A stretch of 32,303 bases of DNA. It comes from Verrucomicrobia bacterium 12-59-8 (GTDB lineage: Bacteria > Verrucomicrobiota > Verrucomicrobiae > Verrucomicrobiales > Verrucomicrobiaceae). Shown one piece after another: positions 1 to 8,653 of the stretch; within the stretch, counting starts at the first letter, position 1; each line of letters begins with the position of its first letter. The DNA lies in contig NCCR01000026.1 of NCBI GenBank assembly GCA_002279765.1, forward strand, positions 1,967-34,269, given 5' to 3'. The translations under genes and the position numbers were made by a program. The notes below the pieces were generated by a model, which was not told the DNA's origin, did not search any database, and saw only the letters and a program-made list of their open reading frames with translations.

Positions 1-1446
1 AAGGTGGCTGCGCTACATGCGGAGCTGGGCGTCTCTTCCCTCGCGGATCTGAAGCGTGCGTGCGAGAGCGGCGAGGCGGCGAAGCTCTCCGGCTTTGGTG
101 GCAAATCGGTGGAGAAGATCCTCGAAAGCATCGCCTTTCGTGAACAGCATGCGGCGGAGTTTCGTCTGGATGTGGTGCAGCCGCTGGTGCAGGAAATTCT
201 GGAGGCGCTACGACAGCACCCCGAGGTGTCGCATGCGGAGGTCTGCGGCAGTTTCCGCCGTGGCAAGGAGACGGTGCATGATCTCGACTTCCTCGTTTCA
301 ACCCGGCATCCCGAGGAAGTCATCGCAGACTTTGTGAAGCTGCCGCTGGTGGTGGATGTCATCGCCCAAGGGCCGACGAAAGCCAGCGTGCATGTCACGC
401 ATGGGGTGCAGTGCGATCTGCGCGCTGTTTCAAACAAGGAGTTCCCTTTTGCACTGGCGTACTTCACGGGCAGCAAGGAGCACAATGTGGCCATCCGCCA
501 GCGTGCGCTGGCGCGTGGGTGGTCGCTCAATGAGTATGCCTTCACCCCGGTGCCGGATCATGCCGATGCGCCGGTGATTCCGCCGGTCCATGATGAAGCG
601 GAACTCTACCGCGCGCTGGATCTCGACTTCATCGACCCCGAGCTGCGGGAGAACACGGGCGAGATCGACGCCGCTGAGCACGGCGGTCTGCCGCGCCTCA
701 TTCTGCTGGAGAATCTGCGCGGTGTCTTCCATAACCACACCACCGCGAGCGACGGTGGCGCGACGCTGCGCGAGATGGCGGAGGCGGCGCATGAGCTTGG
801 CCTGCAGTACCTCGGCATCGCCGATCACAGCAAGTCGTCATTCCAGGCGAACGGGCTGGATGAAACACGTCTGCTGAAGCAAATCGAACAAATCAAGGCG
901 CTGAATAAGGAGATGGCCGAAGAGGGCTTCCGTATTTTCGCAGGCAGCGAGGTGGACATTTTGAAGGATGGCAGCCTCGACTTCAGCGATGAGATCCTGG
1001 ACCAGCTTGATTACGTGGTGGCCTCCGTACACAACGTCTTCAATCTGCCCGAGGCGGAGATGACGAAGCGCATCATCCGCGCGATTGAAAATCCGTTCGT
1101 CACCATGCTGGGGCATCTCACTGGCCGGCTGCTGCTGCAACGGCCTGCGTATCACGTCAATGTGGCTGCAGTGATCGATGCGGCGGCGGAAACCGGCACG
1201 ATCATCGAACTCAATGCAAGCGCCTGGCGTCTGGACATGGACTGGCGCTGGTGGAAGTACGCGAAGGCGAAAGGCGTGAAGTGCAGCATCAACCCCGATG
1301 CCCACAGCACCCACGGCCTGCAGGCCGTGATCTACGGCATCAAAGCCGCCCGCAAAGGTTGGCTGACGCGCAGTGATGTGATCAACTGCCTGCCGCTTGG
1401 TGAGGTGGAGGCGGTGCTGCGGGCGAAGCGCGTGCTGCTGGATTGA
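1..1446 (+). CDS. polX: DNA polymerase/3'-5' exonuclease PolX, 5' end cut off by the window
   Basis: Family-X DNA polymerase fused to a PHP phosphoesterase, the bacterial repair polymerase that fills short gaps and trims 3' ends. The reading frame is open from base 1, and about 80-90 N-terminal residues expected for the family (helix-hairpin-helix region) are missing, so the GTG at 4 is not the real start. Counting from that GTG, the fragment shows a helix-hairpin-helix-like stretch (GFGGKSVEKIL, 30-40), the nucleotidyltransferase motif CGSFRRGKETVHDLDFLV with metal-binding D93 and D95, a third acidic residue in CDLR (D138), and from about 240 a PHP domain beginning with HNH (H243, H245). A later NPDAHSTHG motif completes the PHP metal site. 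The product is cytoplasmic. All key residues visible here are intact. Confidence 0.93.
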   Translation, partial: KVAALHAELGVSSLADLKRACESGEAAKLSGFGGKSVEKILESIAFREQHAAEFRLDVVQPLVQEILEALRQHPEVSHAEVCGSFRRGKETVHDLDFLVSTRHPEEVIADFVKLPLVVDVIAQGPTKASVHVTHGVQCDLRAVSNKEFPFALAYFTGSKEHNVAIRQRALARGWSLNEYAFTPVPDHADAPVIPPVHDEAELYRALDLDFIDPELRENTGEIDAAEHGGLPRLILLENLRGVFHNHTTASDGGATLREMAEAAHELGLQYLGIADHSKSSFQANGLDETRLLKQIEQIKALNKEMAEEGFRIFAGSEVDILKDGSLDFSDEILDQLDYVVASVHNVFNLPEAEMTKRIIRAIENPFVTMLGHLTGRLLLQRPAYHVNVAAVIDAAAETGTIIELNASAWRLDMDWRWWKYAKAKGVKCSINPDAHSTHGLQAVIYGIKAARKGWLTRSDVINCLPLGEVEAVLRAKRVLLD

Positions 1447-1533
1447 CCGGATGCGCCAAGCCACCGGCATTTGCCGTGATGCCGCTGCCAGATCATGCCG
1501 CACATGCCTCACCGAAATGTGACCGATTTCATC

Positions 1534-1563
1534 TTGCCAATGCTCCCGAGGAGAGAGTATACA
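1534..1563 (+). promoter_or_regulatory. candidate sigma70-type promoter for the secreted repeat protein
   Basis: TTGCCA at 1534-1539 and TATACA at 1558-1563 are separated by 18 bases and lie 43 bases upstream of the ATG at 1606. The position would give a leader of roughly 35 nt. It argues that the true start is 1606 rather than 1495, because a start at 1495 would lie upstream of the promoter. Found by eye only. Confidence 0.4.
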
Positions 1564-1605
1564 AAACATTCTCACGCCGCTTGCGGATGTTTTTGGTTCA
1601 AGTCA

Positions 1606-4600
1606 ATGAAATCCCTTTGCCATCCTGCCTATCTTTTTATTCTTCTCTTTGTAGCGCTGGGCCTCCAGCCGGGTGTCGCGGCAGAGGCTTCAGGAAAGGC
1701 CATCCCGCTGGATCAGCTTGGCGCTGAGGCGCAGAAACACTACACGGGGGATGGCATCGGCATCACGCCCACGGCGCAGGGGGCACTCCTGCGGGCCGAC
1801 TTTCAGAAGCTGGCAGGCGAGGCCACCGGGGAGGGGCTGTGGCTGTCTTCCACCACGGCGGCGGCTGGTCGGCCGGAGCGGTTTCGCGTGCTGGCCACTG
1901 CGCTCGGCAGATGTGCAGGCACGGCGGCGAATGCGACTGCTTCGCAGCTGCTGCCAGCCATCGGCATGGTGACATCCACCTCTGACGCGGCGGCCTTCAT
2001 GCGCCCCGGCCTGCTGGAAGAGTACCGCGTGAGCATGGACGGTGTGCGCCAGGACTTTGTGGTGCTGCAGCGCCCGGAGGGAGCGGGTGCGCTGTGCGTC
2101 ACGCTGGCGGTCACCGGCGCGCAGGTTTCAGCGGCAGATTACGGCGTCAAGCTCACCCTGCCCCGCAGCGGGCGTGAGGTCGGCTACAGCCGCCTGCACG
2201 TCACCGATGCCACCGGCCGCGAACTCACCGCCAAGCTGGAGGTACTGGCGGCAGATCGCATCGCCGTATGTGTGGAGGACGCCGCCGCAGCCTACCCCGT
2301 GCGCATTGATCCCACCTTCAGCGACTCCGACTGGGTGAGCCTGAACCCCGGCATCCTGGGCACGAATGGCACCGTTTACGCCATGGCTGTGGATGGCAGC
2401 GGCAATCTTTATGTCGGCGGGACTTTCACGATGGCGGGTAGTGCTGCCGCCAGCAACATCGCCAAATGGGATGGCACAGTGTGGAGCGCTCTAGGCACGG
2501 GGGTGGCCGGCAAGGTGGCTGCGCTGGCGGTCAGCGGCACGGTCGTCTATGCTGGCGGCTCCTTCACCACCGCAGGCGGGGTGGCGATGAACTATATGGC
2601 GAAATGGAATGGCAGCGCCTGGTCGGCCATGGGTGCGGGAATGAACAACTCGGTGTCTGCGCTAACTGTGAGCGGTGGCACGGTCTATGCCGGAGGCTCG
2701 TTCACCATCGCTGGCGGTGTTTCTGCCAAATACATCGCGCAATGGAATGGCACTGCGTGGTCGGCGCTTGGCACAGGCATGGACACCATCGTTCTGGCTC
2801 TGGCGGTCATGGGCACGGATCTGTATGCCGGAGGGCAGTTCTCCACGGCAGGAGGTATGGCAGTGTATGGCATTGCGAAATGGAATGGCACTGCGTGGTC
2901 AGACCTTGGCGGCGGCTTGAACGGGACAGTTAATGCACTGAAGGTCAGCGGAACGAAGCTTTATCTAGGAGGGAACTTCACCACTACCAATGAACGAGGG
3001 GGGCCAGACCTCTTTAATGTCGCCACATGGGACGGCAATGCGTGGTCCCCGCTCGGGCCGGGGGTCAGCTTCGAGGTGGTGGCGCTGGCGGTGAGTGGCA
3101 CGAATGTTTATATCGGTGGAAATCCAGCCTCGGGTTCCGTCATTTTGAAATGGGATGGCAACCTCTGGACCACTCCAGGGAGCCCAGCATTGGTCAGCAG
3201 CTTTGGCCAGAGCAATGTGAGGGTTTTCGCCATGGTCTCCATCGGGACGGATCTGTATGTTGGGGGATCCTTTACAGGCGCGGGTGGCAAGACCGCCAGA
3301 AATCTGGCGAAATGGAATGGCAGCCTCTGGACACAGCTCCAACTGGGCTTCAACGGCCCCGTTTATGCGCTCGCGGTCAGTGGTCCGAACCTCTATGCCG
3401 GCGGGAAGTTCACCATGGCCGGAGGCGCAATAGTCAGCAACATCGCAAAATGGGATGGCAGCACCTGGACCGATTTGGGCTCAGGAATAAACGGGAGTGT
3501 CAATGCGTTGCTTGTGAACGGCATGGATGTGTATGCTGGAGGACTCTTCACCCAGGCCGGAGACGCAATGGTCAGCAACATCGCGAAATGGGATGGCGCT
3601 GCCTGGAGCGCCTTGGGATCGGGACTTGACCGCACATCATACCAGAGTGTGCAATCACTGGCCATGATCGGGACGGATCTGTATGCCGCAGGCAGTTTCA
3701 CCGTCATTGGCAATCCATCTGCCAATTACTTGGCCAAATGGGACGGCAATGCCTGGACCTCTCTCGGCACAGGGTTGGGTGGTACGTCCGTCAGCGCAGC
3801 CGCGCTGGCTGTGATCGGGGCGGATCTCTATGTTGGCGGTAGTTTTACCACCGCTGGAGGAGTGAATGCAAACAACATCGCCAGATGGGATGGTTCCACC
3901 TGGAGTTCGCTGGGTTCGGGTGTTCCAGGCCACGTTTCTGCTCTGGCAGTGAGCGGAACGCGCCTCTATGCCGCAGGGAACAGCATCAGTGTTTGGGATG
4001 GCAGTTCCTGGTCGGCCATCCCGGAAGGACTAGTCCCAAACATTTTGACGATGAGAGCCAGCGGAACCAATCTCTATGTAGGTGGGGCAGGCTCCAGCAC
4101 TTTCAGAAACGTCGCCAAATGGGATGGGAACTCCTGGACGGGACTAACTGTGGGAGATCCCAATGATATATTGTTTTTTGGTGTCGTGCCCGCCGTCACT
4201 TCATTGGCCTTGGATACTAGCCATCATCTCTTTGTGGGAGGATATGGATTTGCCACCTTCGGCAATGGCACCACCTCACCCTTTCTCGCGCAGGCCAATC
4301 TGCCCACGCCGGTAGCAGACATCGCCGTGGCGCAATCAGCCGCTCTGAGCGATGGCGCGGGTGGTGTTGACTTTGGTCCGGTAGTCTCCGGCAGCAGCAG
4401 TGCGGTGCTCACATTCACTCTCACCAATCCCGGCGATGCGGCGCTCAGCGGCCTGAGCCTCAGCCTTGATGGCGCGAATGCCGCTGACTTTGCTGTAAGC
4501 ACTCTCACAGCCACCAGCTTCGTGCCCGGAGACTCGCTCACCTTCACGGTGACTTACACCCCCGGCGCGCTCGCCACGAGCAGCGCGGCGCTTCACATCG

Positions 4601-5106
4601 CCAGCAATGTCAACGGGGCCAAGAACCCTTTCGACATCGCGCTCACGGGCATGGGCGTGACGCCAAACCAGGGCTGGCAGCAGCAGCACTTCGGCGTCAT
4701 CACCGGAATGGGAGACGCCGCACCGGATGCCGATCCCAATCACAACGGCATTCCCAATCTCCTGGAGTACGTGCTGGGAGGAAATCCTGTGGGCGCTGGC
4801 ACCGGAACGAGCATGCTGCCCGAGGCCAAGGTGAACATGGGGGCGCATCTCCTGCAGCTTAATTTCAAACGCTATTTGGACCGCAATGACGTAACTATCA
4901 CCGTGCAGACAGCTGACGACCCTGCTGGCCCATGGACAGATGCCGCCCAATTTGCCAAAGACAATCTCATTAGCGTGTTCGTGCCAGGTGTTTTCATCGT
5001 TGAAACAGTCCTTGAAAACCCTCATTCCGTTTCAGTTTTTGACAATTACCAGACCACCGACCCGGCCCACCCCCGCCGCTTCATGCGCCTCCGGGTGAGC
5101 CAGTAG
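1606..5106 (+). CDS. Large secreted protein with about 14 propeller-like repeats and a choice-of-anchor-D-like domain
   Basis: Exported protein of 1166 residues of unknown specific function. The start at 1606 gives a clean signal peptide (MKSLCHPAYLFILLFVALGL, cleavage likely after GVAA), whereas the longer frame from 1495 adds 37 residues with no such property. After a roughly 220-residue N-terminal region there are about 14 tandem copies of a unit of around 46 residues (2373-4293), of the form VxALAVSGTxLYxGGSFTxAGG-(x)-NIAKWDGxxWSxLGxG. They resemble Kelch/beta-propeller blades and suggest one or two propellers. From about 4320 to 4650 follows an ASH-like choice-of-anchor-D domain (VDFGPVVSGSSSAVLTFTLTN). 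The C-terminus carries PDADPNHNGIPNLLEYVLGG, a calcium-binding-like segment common in exported verrucomicrobial proteins. No catalytic motif is recognised, so binding or adhesion at the surface is a guess. Confidence 0.85.
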   Translation: MKSLCHPAYLFILLFVALGLQPGVAAEASGKAIPLDQLGAEAQKHYTGDGIGITPTAQGALLRADFQKLAGEATGEGLWLSSTTAAAGRPERFRVLATALGRCAGTAANATASQLLPAIGMVTSTSDAAAFMRPGLLEEYRVSMDGVRQDFVVLQRPEGAGALCVTLAVTGAQVSAADYGVKLTLPRSGREVGYSRLHVTDATGRELTAKLEVLAADRIAVCVEDAAAAYPVRIDPTFSDSDWVSLNPGILGTNGTVYAMAVDGSGNLYVGGTFTMAGSAAASNIAKWDGTVWSALGTGVAGKVAALAVSGTVVYAGGSFTTAGGVAMNYMAKWNGSAWSAMGAGMNNSVSALTVSGGTVYAGGSFTIAGGVSAKYIAQWNGTAWSALGTGMDTIVLALAVMGTDLYAGGQFSTAGGMAVYGIAKWNGTAWSDLGGGLNGTVNALKVSGTKLYLGGNFTTTNERGGPDLFNVATWDGNAWSPLGPGVSFEVVALAVSGTNVYIGGNPASGSVILKWDGNLWTTPGSPALVSSFGQSNVRVFAMVSIGTDLYVGGSFTGAGGKTARNLAKWNGSLWTQLQLGFNGPVYALAVSGPNLYAGGKFTMAGGAIVSNIAKWDGSTWTDLGSGINGSVNALLVNGMDVYAGGLFTQAGDAMVSNIAKWDGAAWSALGSGLDRTSYQSVQSLAMIGTDLYAAGSFTVIGNPSANYLAKWDGNAWTSLGTGLGGTSVSAAALAVIGADLYVGGSFTTAGGVNANNIARWDGSTWSSLGSGVPGHVSALAVSGTRLYAAGNSISVWDGSSWSAIPEGLVPNILTMRASGTNLYVGGAGSSTFRNVAKWDGNSWTGLTVGDPNDILFFGVVPAVTSLALDTSHHLFVGGYGFATFGNGTTSPFLAQANLPTPVADIAVAQSAALSDGAGGVDFGPVVSGSSSAVLTFTLTNPGDAALSGLSLSLDGANAADFAVSTLTATSFVPGDSLTFTVTYTPGALATSSAALHIASNVNGAKNPFDIALTGMGVTPNQGWQQQHFGVITGMGDAAPDADPNHNGIPNLLEYVLGGNPVGAGTGTSMLPEAKVNMGAHLLQLNFKRYLDRNDVTITVQTADDPAGPWTDAAQFAKDNLISVFVPGVFIVETVLENPHSVSVFDNYQTTDPAHPRRFMRLRVSQ
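2373..4293 (+). repeat. Tandem coding repeat, unit about 138 bp
   Basis: About 14 degenerate copies of a 46-codon unit inside the secreted repeat protein. The most constant DNA segments encode AKWDG/AKWNG (forms of gcgaaatggaatggc recur) and YAGGSFT. Some units carry insertions, for example near 2985 and 3640. The variation is at codon level and in phase with the reading frame, so this is a protein repeat and not a CRISPR or satellite. Confidence 0.85.
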
Positions 5107-5170
5107 GGCGGCCTGCGTGGCGGCGAATCTGAGGATTCAAAAGCTACTCCGATCGTTTCAGACCCGCCTG

Positions 5171-5206
5171 AAAAAAAAGGAGGCACTGCCTTTCAGCAAT
5201 GCCTCC
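5171..5206 (-). terminator. Rho-independent terminator of the autotransporter gene
   Basis: On the plus strand eight A's (5171-5178) precede GGAGGCA (5179-5185), C, TGC, a CTTTCA loop, GCA, A and TGCCTCC (5200-5206). Read on the minus strand this is a 7+3 bp stem with one mismatch, followed by eight U's. It begins 28 nt after the autotransporter stop codon. The plus-strand orientation has no U tract, so it does not serve the convergent gene ending at 5106. Confidence 0.85.
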
Positions 5207-5233
5207 CTCGATTGAACGACTAACGTTAATGTC

Positions 5234-7429
5234 TTAGAACTTGTAGCTGAAGCGCAGGCCGACGTAATGGGCCTGCACGGACTGGCGGAAGAACTGACCC
5301 TGGTAGTTCAGCAGCATGCCGAAGGCTGGGGTGAACTGGCAGTTCAGGCCAGCGCCTGCGACCATGTAGTCCTGGCCAAAGGTCTGACCGGAGCTGCTCA
5401 CCACGAAGGGTTGGTTGATGAGGCCCACGGTGGTGCCGCTGTTGTTTTTCAAGTTCTGGCGCTCGTAGCTCAGACGGGCCTGGGCGGTGAGGACGCCGAA
5501 GTCTGTTTTGACATACTTGCTAACCGACCAGCCGATGCGGGAGACCAGGGACTCGGCGTTACGTTTGTTGTAGGCCAGGGCGGCAAGGCCACCGCTGGAC
5601 TCGCCATAACTGTCAATGGAGACGTGGGTGTAGTCGAGGCCAATGAACGGACCGGTCACCAGGCTGTTGTTCTGGAAACGGAAGTTCCAGCCTGTATTAA
5701 ACTGCACGGTGTTGGTGTAGGCGTCTGTGTTCCCGCGAGCCATGCCGAAGCCGATGGGGTTGCGGTTTGTCTCGATGTCGTAGCTGCCAAAGCTGTAAAG
5801 CAGATCTGCCCAGAATGCCTTCTTCACATACGAAGTGTAGGCGCTCAGCGCATAACCATTCATGTCCATGGAACCGACGTTGTTCGCGAAGGTCTGTTTG
5901 GACTCCAGCCAGTTGATGGCGAAACCAAGGGCGACGTTCGGGGTGACATGAACCTCAGCACCGATACCAGGACTCCAACTGTCAGACTGGACTCCCGCCT
6001 GCTGACTGCCGAGAGCACCGAGCCGGGTGTTGTTGTAATTCATCGAGGCAAAAACCTCCCACTGACTGGAGCGCGGACGGCTCTGCGCGACTGGACCCGG
6101 CGCTGGGTTTTTGCCTGGGCCGTCGCCCTGACCATCGACCATGCCGCTATTGTACTCGCTGTCATCGGACTGGTCGCCCTGACCCGCGCGGAGGAAGAAC
6201 AGGCGTCCGTTCACATCTGTGAGGACACTCTGAGCACTGGCGAGCACGGCCTGCCCGAGGACGTTGGCCATTTGCAGACCGGTGATGGTGTCGATGACGG
6301 TGAAAACACCGGAGGTCTGGCTGAAATTTCCCACCTGAGTGGCCCTGAGATTCAAAGCGGTGGTGTCGAGATTGCCGGTGAGTCCCAGATTGCCCGTGAT
6401 GGTGGCACCGAGATTGAGATTGACTACTTTCCAACTGTCTCCGCCGGTGAAGCCTGTCAGTCCGGTGGGATTGCCAATGACCAAGGTGCCGCCGGCGAGA
6501 GAGTTGAGATTGCCGGTGAGGTCGAGAAGGTCAGAAGCACCCGGAAGGAGGATATTGTTGCCACGACCAGCTCCCAAGAAGAGATCGACCGCCAAAGTGC
6601 TGCCGAGGCCCAACATATTGATGGCACCTGAGGTGGACAGCGTGAGTGTGGATGCGGCAGGAGACACTGTGGCATCTCCCACAATGATGGATCCGCTGTT
6701 GTTGATGGATTCCCCCAGGGTCGTTGTGATGGCACCGGTGCCTGCCAGCGCAGATCCTAGGTCTATCGTGTAAGTTCCAGCGCCGAGGTGGGTGCCCAGT
6801 ACGTTGAGGGTGCCCGCAGTGACAGCCGTGGTGCCTGCATAGGTGTTGTTAGCCGACGTCGTGAGTGTTCCTGCACCATTCTTGACAAGTCCGCCGCCGA
6901 TACCGGTGTCTGAGATCGTGCCCGAGATGTTCGTGTTGTTGGTACCATCGATCGCAAGAGACTGACCTGCCAAATCGACCGCTGAGCTCACATTCAGGCC
7001 GCCTCCCAAGAGAATGCCTGAATTCCAGGTCTGTCCTGCACCCAGTTTGATGCCGGTAGTGCCAAAGTTAAGCGTCTGCACGCTGAAGGAATTGTTGGTG
7101 ATACCTCCGGTGAGAGTAATCGCATTCCCATCCAGAGTGAAAACGCCAGCCCCCACATTGAAGGTGATGCCGGCTGAGGCAGCCGTGGCGTCATTTGTCG
7201 CGTTGAGGTTCAACAGCCCATCAAACTGAAGGCCGAGGGCATAATTGGGCAGCGTGTTAGCGCCCCAGTTGACGTTGTTGGACCACAAGCCGCTCGCACC
7301 GCCATCCCAGACTTGGTCCGCTTTTGCCTCCTGGCCAAGACTACCGAGTGCCAGCAGGGCTGCGGAGAAAAGGCCGCTGCAGGAGCCCCTATTTCGCAGT
7401 TTATTTTTCTTCGATGTGAGTTTGCTCAT
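5234..7429 (-). CDS. Autotransporter with beta-strand repeat passenger and C-terminal barrel
   Basis: Type Va-like autotransporter of 731 residues, expected to cross the inner membrane via Sec and to insert a beta-barrel in the outer membrane. A long signal peptide (first 37 residues, ending GSLGQEAKA) precedes QVWDGGASGLWSNNVNWG, the usual opening of passengers of this class. A glycine/asparagine/threonine-rich beta-helical passenger follows, including an autotransporter-associated beta-strand repeat (LVKNGAGTLTTSANNTYAGT, about 185). A proline-rich linker (about 440-460) leads into a barrel domain of about 275 residues starting near SQWEVFASMNYNNTRLG and ending in the aromatic strand VGLRFSYKF, the usual BamA-recognised C-terminal F. 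It is a single-gene unit with its own terminator. The passenger has no visible protease or lipase motif, so its function is unknown. Confidence 0.9.
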   Translation of the reverse strand: MSKLTSKKNKLRNRGSCSGLFSAALLALGSLGQEAKADQVWDGGASGLWSNNVNWGANTLPNYALGLQFDGLLNLNATNDATAASAGITFNVGAGVFTLDGNAITLTGGITNNSFSVQTLNFGTTGIKLGAGQTWNSGILLGGGLNVSSAVDLAGQSLAIDGTNNTNISGTISDTGIGGGLVKNGAGTLTTSANNTYAGTTAVTAGTLNVLGTHLGAGTYTIDLGSALAGTGAITTTLGESINNSGSIIVGDATVSPAASTLTLSTSGAINMLGLGSTLAVDLFLGAGRGNNILLPGASDLLDLTGNLNSLAGGTLVIGNPTGLTGFTGGDSWKVVNLNLGATITGNLGLTGNLDTTALNLRATQVGNFSQTSGVFTVIDTITGLQMANVLGQAVLASAQSVLTDVNGRLFFLRAGQGDQSDDSEYNSGMVDGQGDGPGKNPAPGPVAQSRPRSSQWEVFASMNYNNTRLGALGSQQAGVQSDSWSPGIGAEVHVTPNVALGFAINWLESKQTFANNVGSMDMNGYALSAYTSYVKKAFWADLLYSFGSYDIETNRNPIGFGMARGNTDAYTNTVQFNTGWNFRFQNNSLVTGPFIGLDYTHVSIDSYGESSGGLAALAYNKRNAESLVSRIGWSVSKYVKTDFGVLTAQARLSYERQNLKNNSGTTVGLINQPFVVSSSGQTFGQDYMVAGAGLNCQFTPAFGMLLNYQGQFFRQSVQAHYVGLRFSYKF

Positions 7430-7974
7430 GTTTATTTTATTTATTGGTTCGTTTTTTTTCGCTTAGGACGTCCGGGTTTCTGCCCACACGTTCAGCCCAT
7501 GGATAGGTGGATCCTGATCGAGCTGCTACGGGGTGAAACCCTACCCTGCCTGGCCGTTCGTGGTCGGATGCCCCGCTCTCAGAAACCAGCTTCTGGTATG
7601 CCCCGTACCACGAGGCTGAAAGGCCGTGAGAAGTGGAAGAGCTGATGCTCGGGAGATAGTGAGGCCCCGCCACTCTGGCACCTACGGGGGCACGTTCCGC
7701 AACATTTGCCCCTTGAGTGCTAGAGCATGTCGTGAAACTCTTTTCCGTTGAGCAGGCTGCGTCTTGCTCGAAGGCATGGACTTCCGTCTTCGCTCTTCTG
7801 CGTCGAACTACGAAAGGCCGGCTGGGAACAGCCAGCCATACCTCGCGCTTGGCCTGCGAGTGTTTATGGCACGAAGGTAGGGGCAGGTGGTCCTCCAACC
7901 GCCGCCGGTTGGATCCACGCCCCCTTTTCGGAAATCCGCTTTGGAAAACGCTGTAGCCAAAATTTTCGAGATGA
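7430..7974. other. Gene-free 545-bp stretch with several hairpins, function unknown
   Basis: I see no convincing protein here; the 196-codon minus-strand frame across it is cysteine-, serine- and arginine-rich and unlike a real protein. It holds inverted repeats. TCGTGGT (7558-7564) pairs with ACCACGA (7607-7613) around an inner ACCAG-CTT-CTGGT stem (7585-7597), and the two sides of the internal loop both contain ATGCCCCG (7568-7575 and 7598-7605). A second, stronger hairpin lies at 7880-7924. I compared the region by memory with tmRNA, RNase P RNA, SRP RNA and 6S RNA, and none fits. It presumably also holds the promoters of the autotransporter (minus) and of the small gene at 7975 (plus). 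Confidence 0.5.
7880..7928 (+). terminator. Strong hairpin followed by TTTT; possible terminator or leader structure
   Basis: GGGGC (7880-7884), GTGG (7887-7890) and CCAACCG (7895-7901) pair with CGGTTGG (7906-7912), CCAC (7915-7918) and GCCCC (7919-7923) around a CCGC loop, and a short CTTTT run follows. On the plus strand this looks like an intrinsic terminator. No plus-strand gene is known upstream within 2.7 kb, so it would end an unrecognised small RNA or act in the leader of the gene at 7975. Confidence 0.35.
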
Positions 7975-8367
7975 ATGGAATGGAAGCAGTGGTTCTCGGG
8001 AAAAAAGCTGCCAAGCATCCGGTGCATGAACGAAATCAGAACTTACGACGGCTATTTCACCTTCAAGATCCTGTCCCGCGAGGAAGCAGACCATTTGGAC
8101 GACCTGTTCGCAGAGAGCGGCATTGAAGTGGACCTGGCCCTGCAATCCCTGGAGTTCTCCTGGATGGGCATGGAACGCGATCATGCGATCCTGAAACTGT
8201 TCATGGAAGTCGCCAAGACGCTCATGGATGCCGAAGGCGAACTGCGCTGCGAAATCGACGACGACCAAGTCGATCCTCATTTTGAATTCTTCACCATCAA
8301 GCAAGGCCAGCTCCTCCTGCAACGCGCCAAGGTGGTGCGCGAAAGCGAGTTGATTCCGCAGGTTTAG
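7975..8367 (+). CDS. Small acidic hypothetical protein
   Basis: Protein of 130 residues with no family I recognise. It begins MEWKQWFSGKKLPS and continues with a charged, well-composed sequence (DGYFTFKILSREEADHLDDL, then LKLFMEVAKTLMDAEGELRC). There is no signal peptide, membrane segment or cysteine motif, so it is probably a cytoplasmic alpha/beta protein. A second possible start is the ATG at 8026 (MNEIRTYDGYF), giving 113 residues. Neither start has a strong Shine-Dalgarno sequence. Codon use is like that of the neighbouring chromosome. In the ancestral chromosome it would have stood directly next to the 3' end of tRNA-Val, since the mobile element inserted immediately downstream. Confidence 0.7.
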   Translation: MEWKQWFSGKKLPSIRCMNEIRTYDGYFTFKILSREEADHLDDLFAESGIEVDLALQSLEFSWMGMERDHAILKLFMEVAKTLMDAEGELRCEIDDDQVDPHFEFFTIKQGQLLLQRAKVVRESELIPQV

Positions 8368-8411
8368 CCGCTGAAGAGCAGTATGGCTTTGTGAACCGCT
8401 GAACTCAAAGA

Positions 8412-8460
8412 GTCGCGACGTGGCGAACTGTTCAGATGGTGCGCGATGCAGGGTTCGAAC
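8412..8460 (+). repeat. Left attachment site, 49-bp direct repeat
   Basis: It starts GTCGCGACGTGGCGAACTGT and ends GCAGGGTTCGAAC. Bases 8437-8460 are the antisense of the 3' end of tRNA-Val (CCA end, 3' acceptor strand and part of the T arm). It differs from the right copy by one base only (G at 8435, A at 14178). Similarity stops at 8461, so no complete tRNA exists here. Confidence 0.9.
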
Positions 8461-8641
8461 TGGAAGCTTGCCCTGCATTCACAAGGGCGGGAGCGTTTCA
8501 TCCGGGCAAAATGCGTGTCTGTGCGCTGAAATGACGGATTTGGCGGAGGTTGTCAAAGCGTGGCCTGAACTGCCGTTGCCTCTACGGGCTGCGGTGCTGG
8601 CCGTCGTGAGAAGCCATGGTCTGAGCGGTTCCAACTCCTAA
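8420..8641 (+). pseudogene. Detached C-terminal segment of the element integrase
   Basis: An open frame that reads through the left attachment repeat in exactly the frame used by the integrase in the right repeat (8420 corresponds to 14163, the offset being 5743). The first 14 codons (VANCSDGARCRVRT) match the integrase's VANCSNGARCRVRT except N/D. Beyond the repeat come 59 element-specific codons ending MTDLAEVVKAWPELPLPLRA, then AVLAVVRSHGLSGSNS and a stop. This tail reads like a genuine amphipathic C-terminus, and as far as I recall similar 'VVxAWPxLPxxLRAAILAxV' ends occur in integrases of Planctomycetes and Verrucomicrobia. In the chromosome it has no evident start codon or ribosome binding site of its own. 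In the excised circle it would be joined in frame to the integrase at 12963. Confidence 0.65.
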
Positions 8642-8653
8642 CCATCCGCCACC

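Noticed and set aside
2373..4293. Possible CRISPR-like or satellite array
   Set aside because: The repeat is in codon phase, degenerate at synonymous sites and part of one long secreted protein.
5267..6631. 454-codon plus-strand frame opposite the autotransporter
   Set aside because: It is antisense to the Gly/Thr/Asn-rich passenger and barrel, whose codon pattern leaves the opposite strand open; its protein has no recognisable fold.
7460..7785. RNase P RNA, tmRNA, SRP RNA or 6S RNA in the gene-free region
   Set aside because: A GGAAGTCC and a CAGAAACCCGG about 300 bases apart on the minus strand recall RNase P, but the GGTAAGAGC and ACAGA core elements are missing and the P4 strands do not pair. 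Nothing matches the tmRNA ends or the SRP GGAAGG loop.
7437..8027. 196-codon minus-strand frame in the gene-free region
   Set aside because: Its composition is rich in Cys, His, Arg and Ser with no domain-like pattern, and it would overlap the start of the better small gene at 7975.
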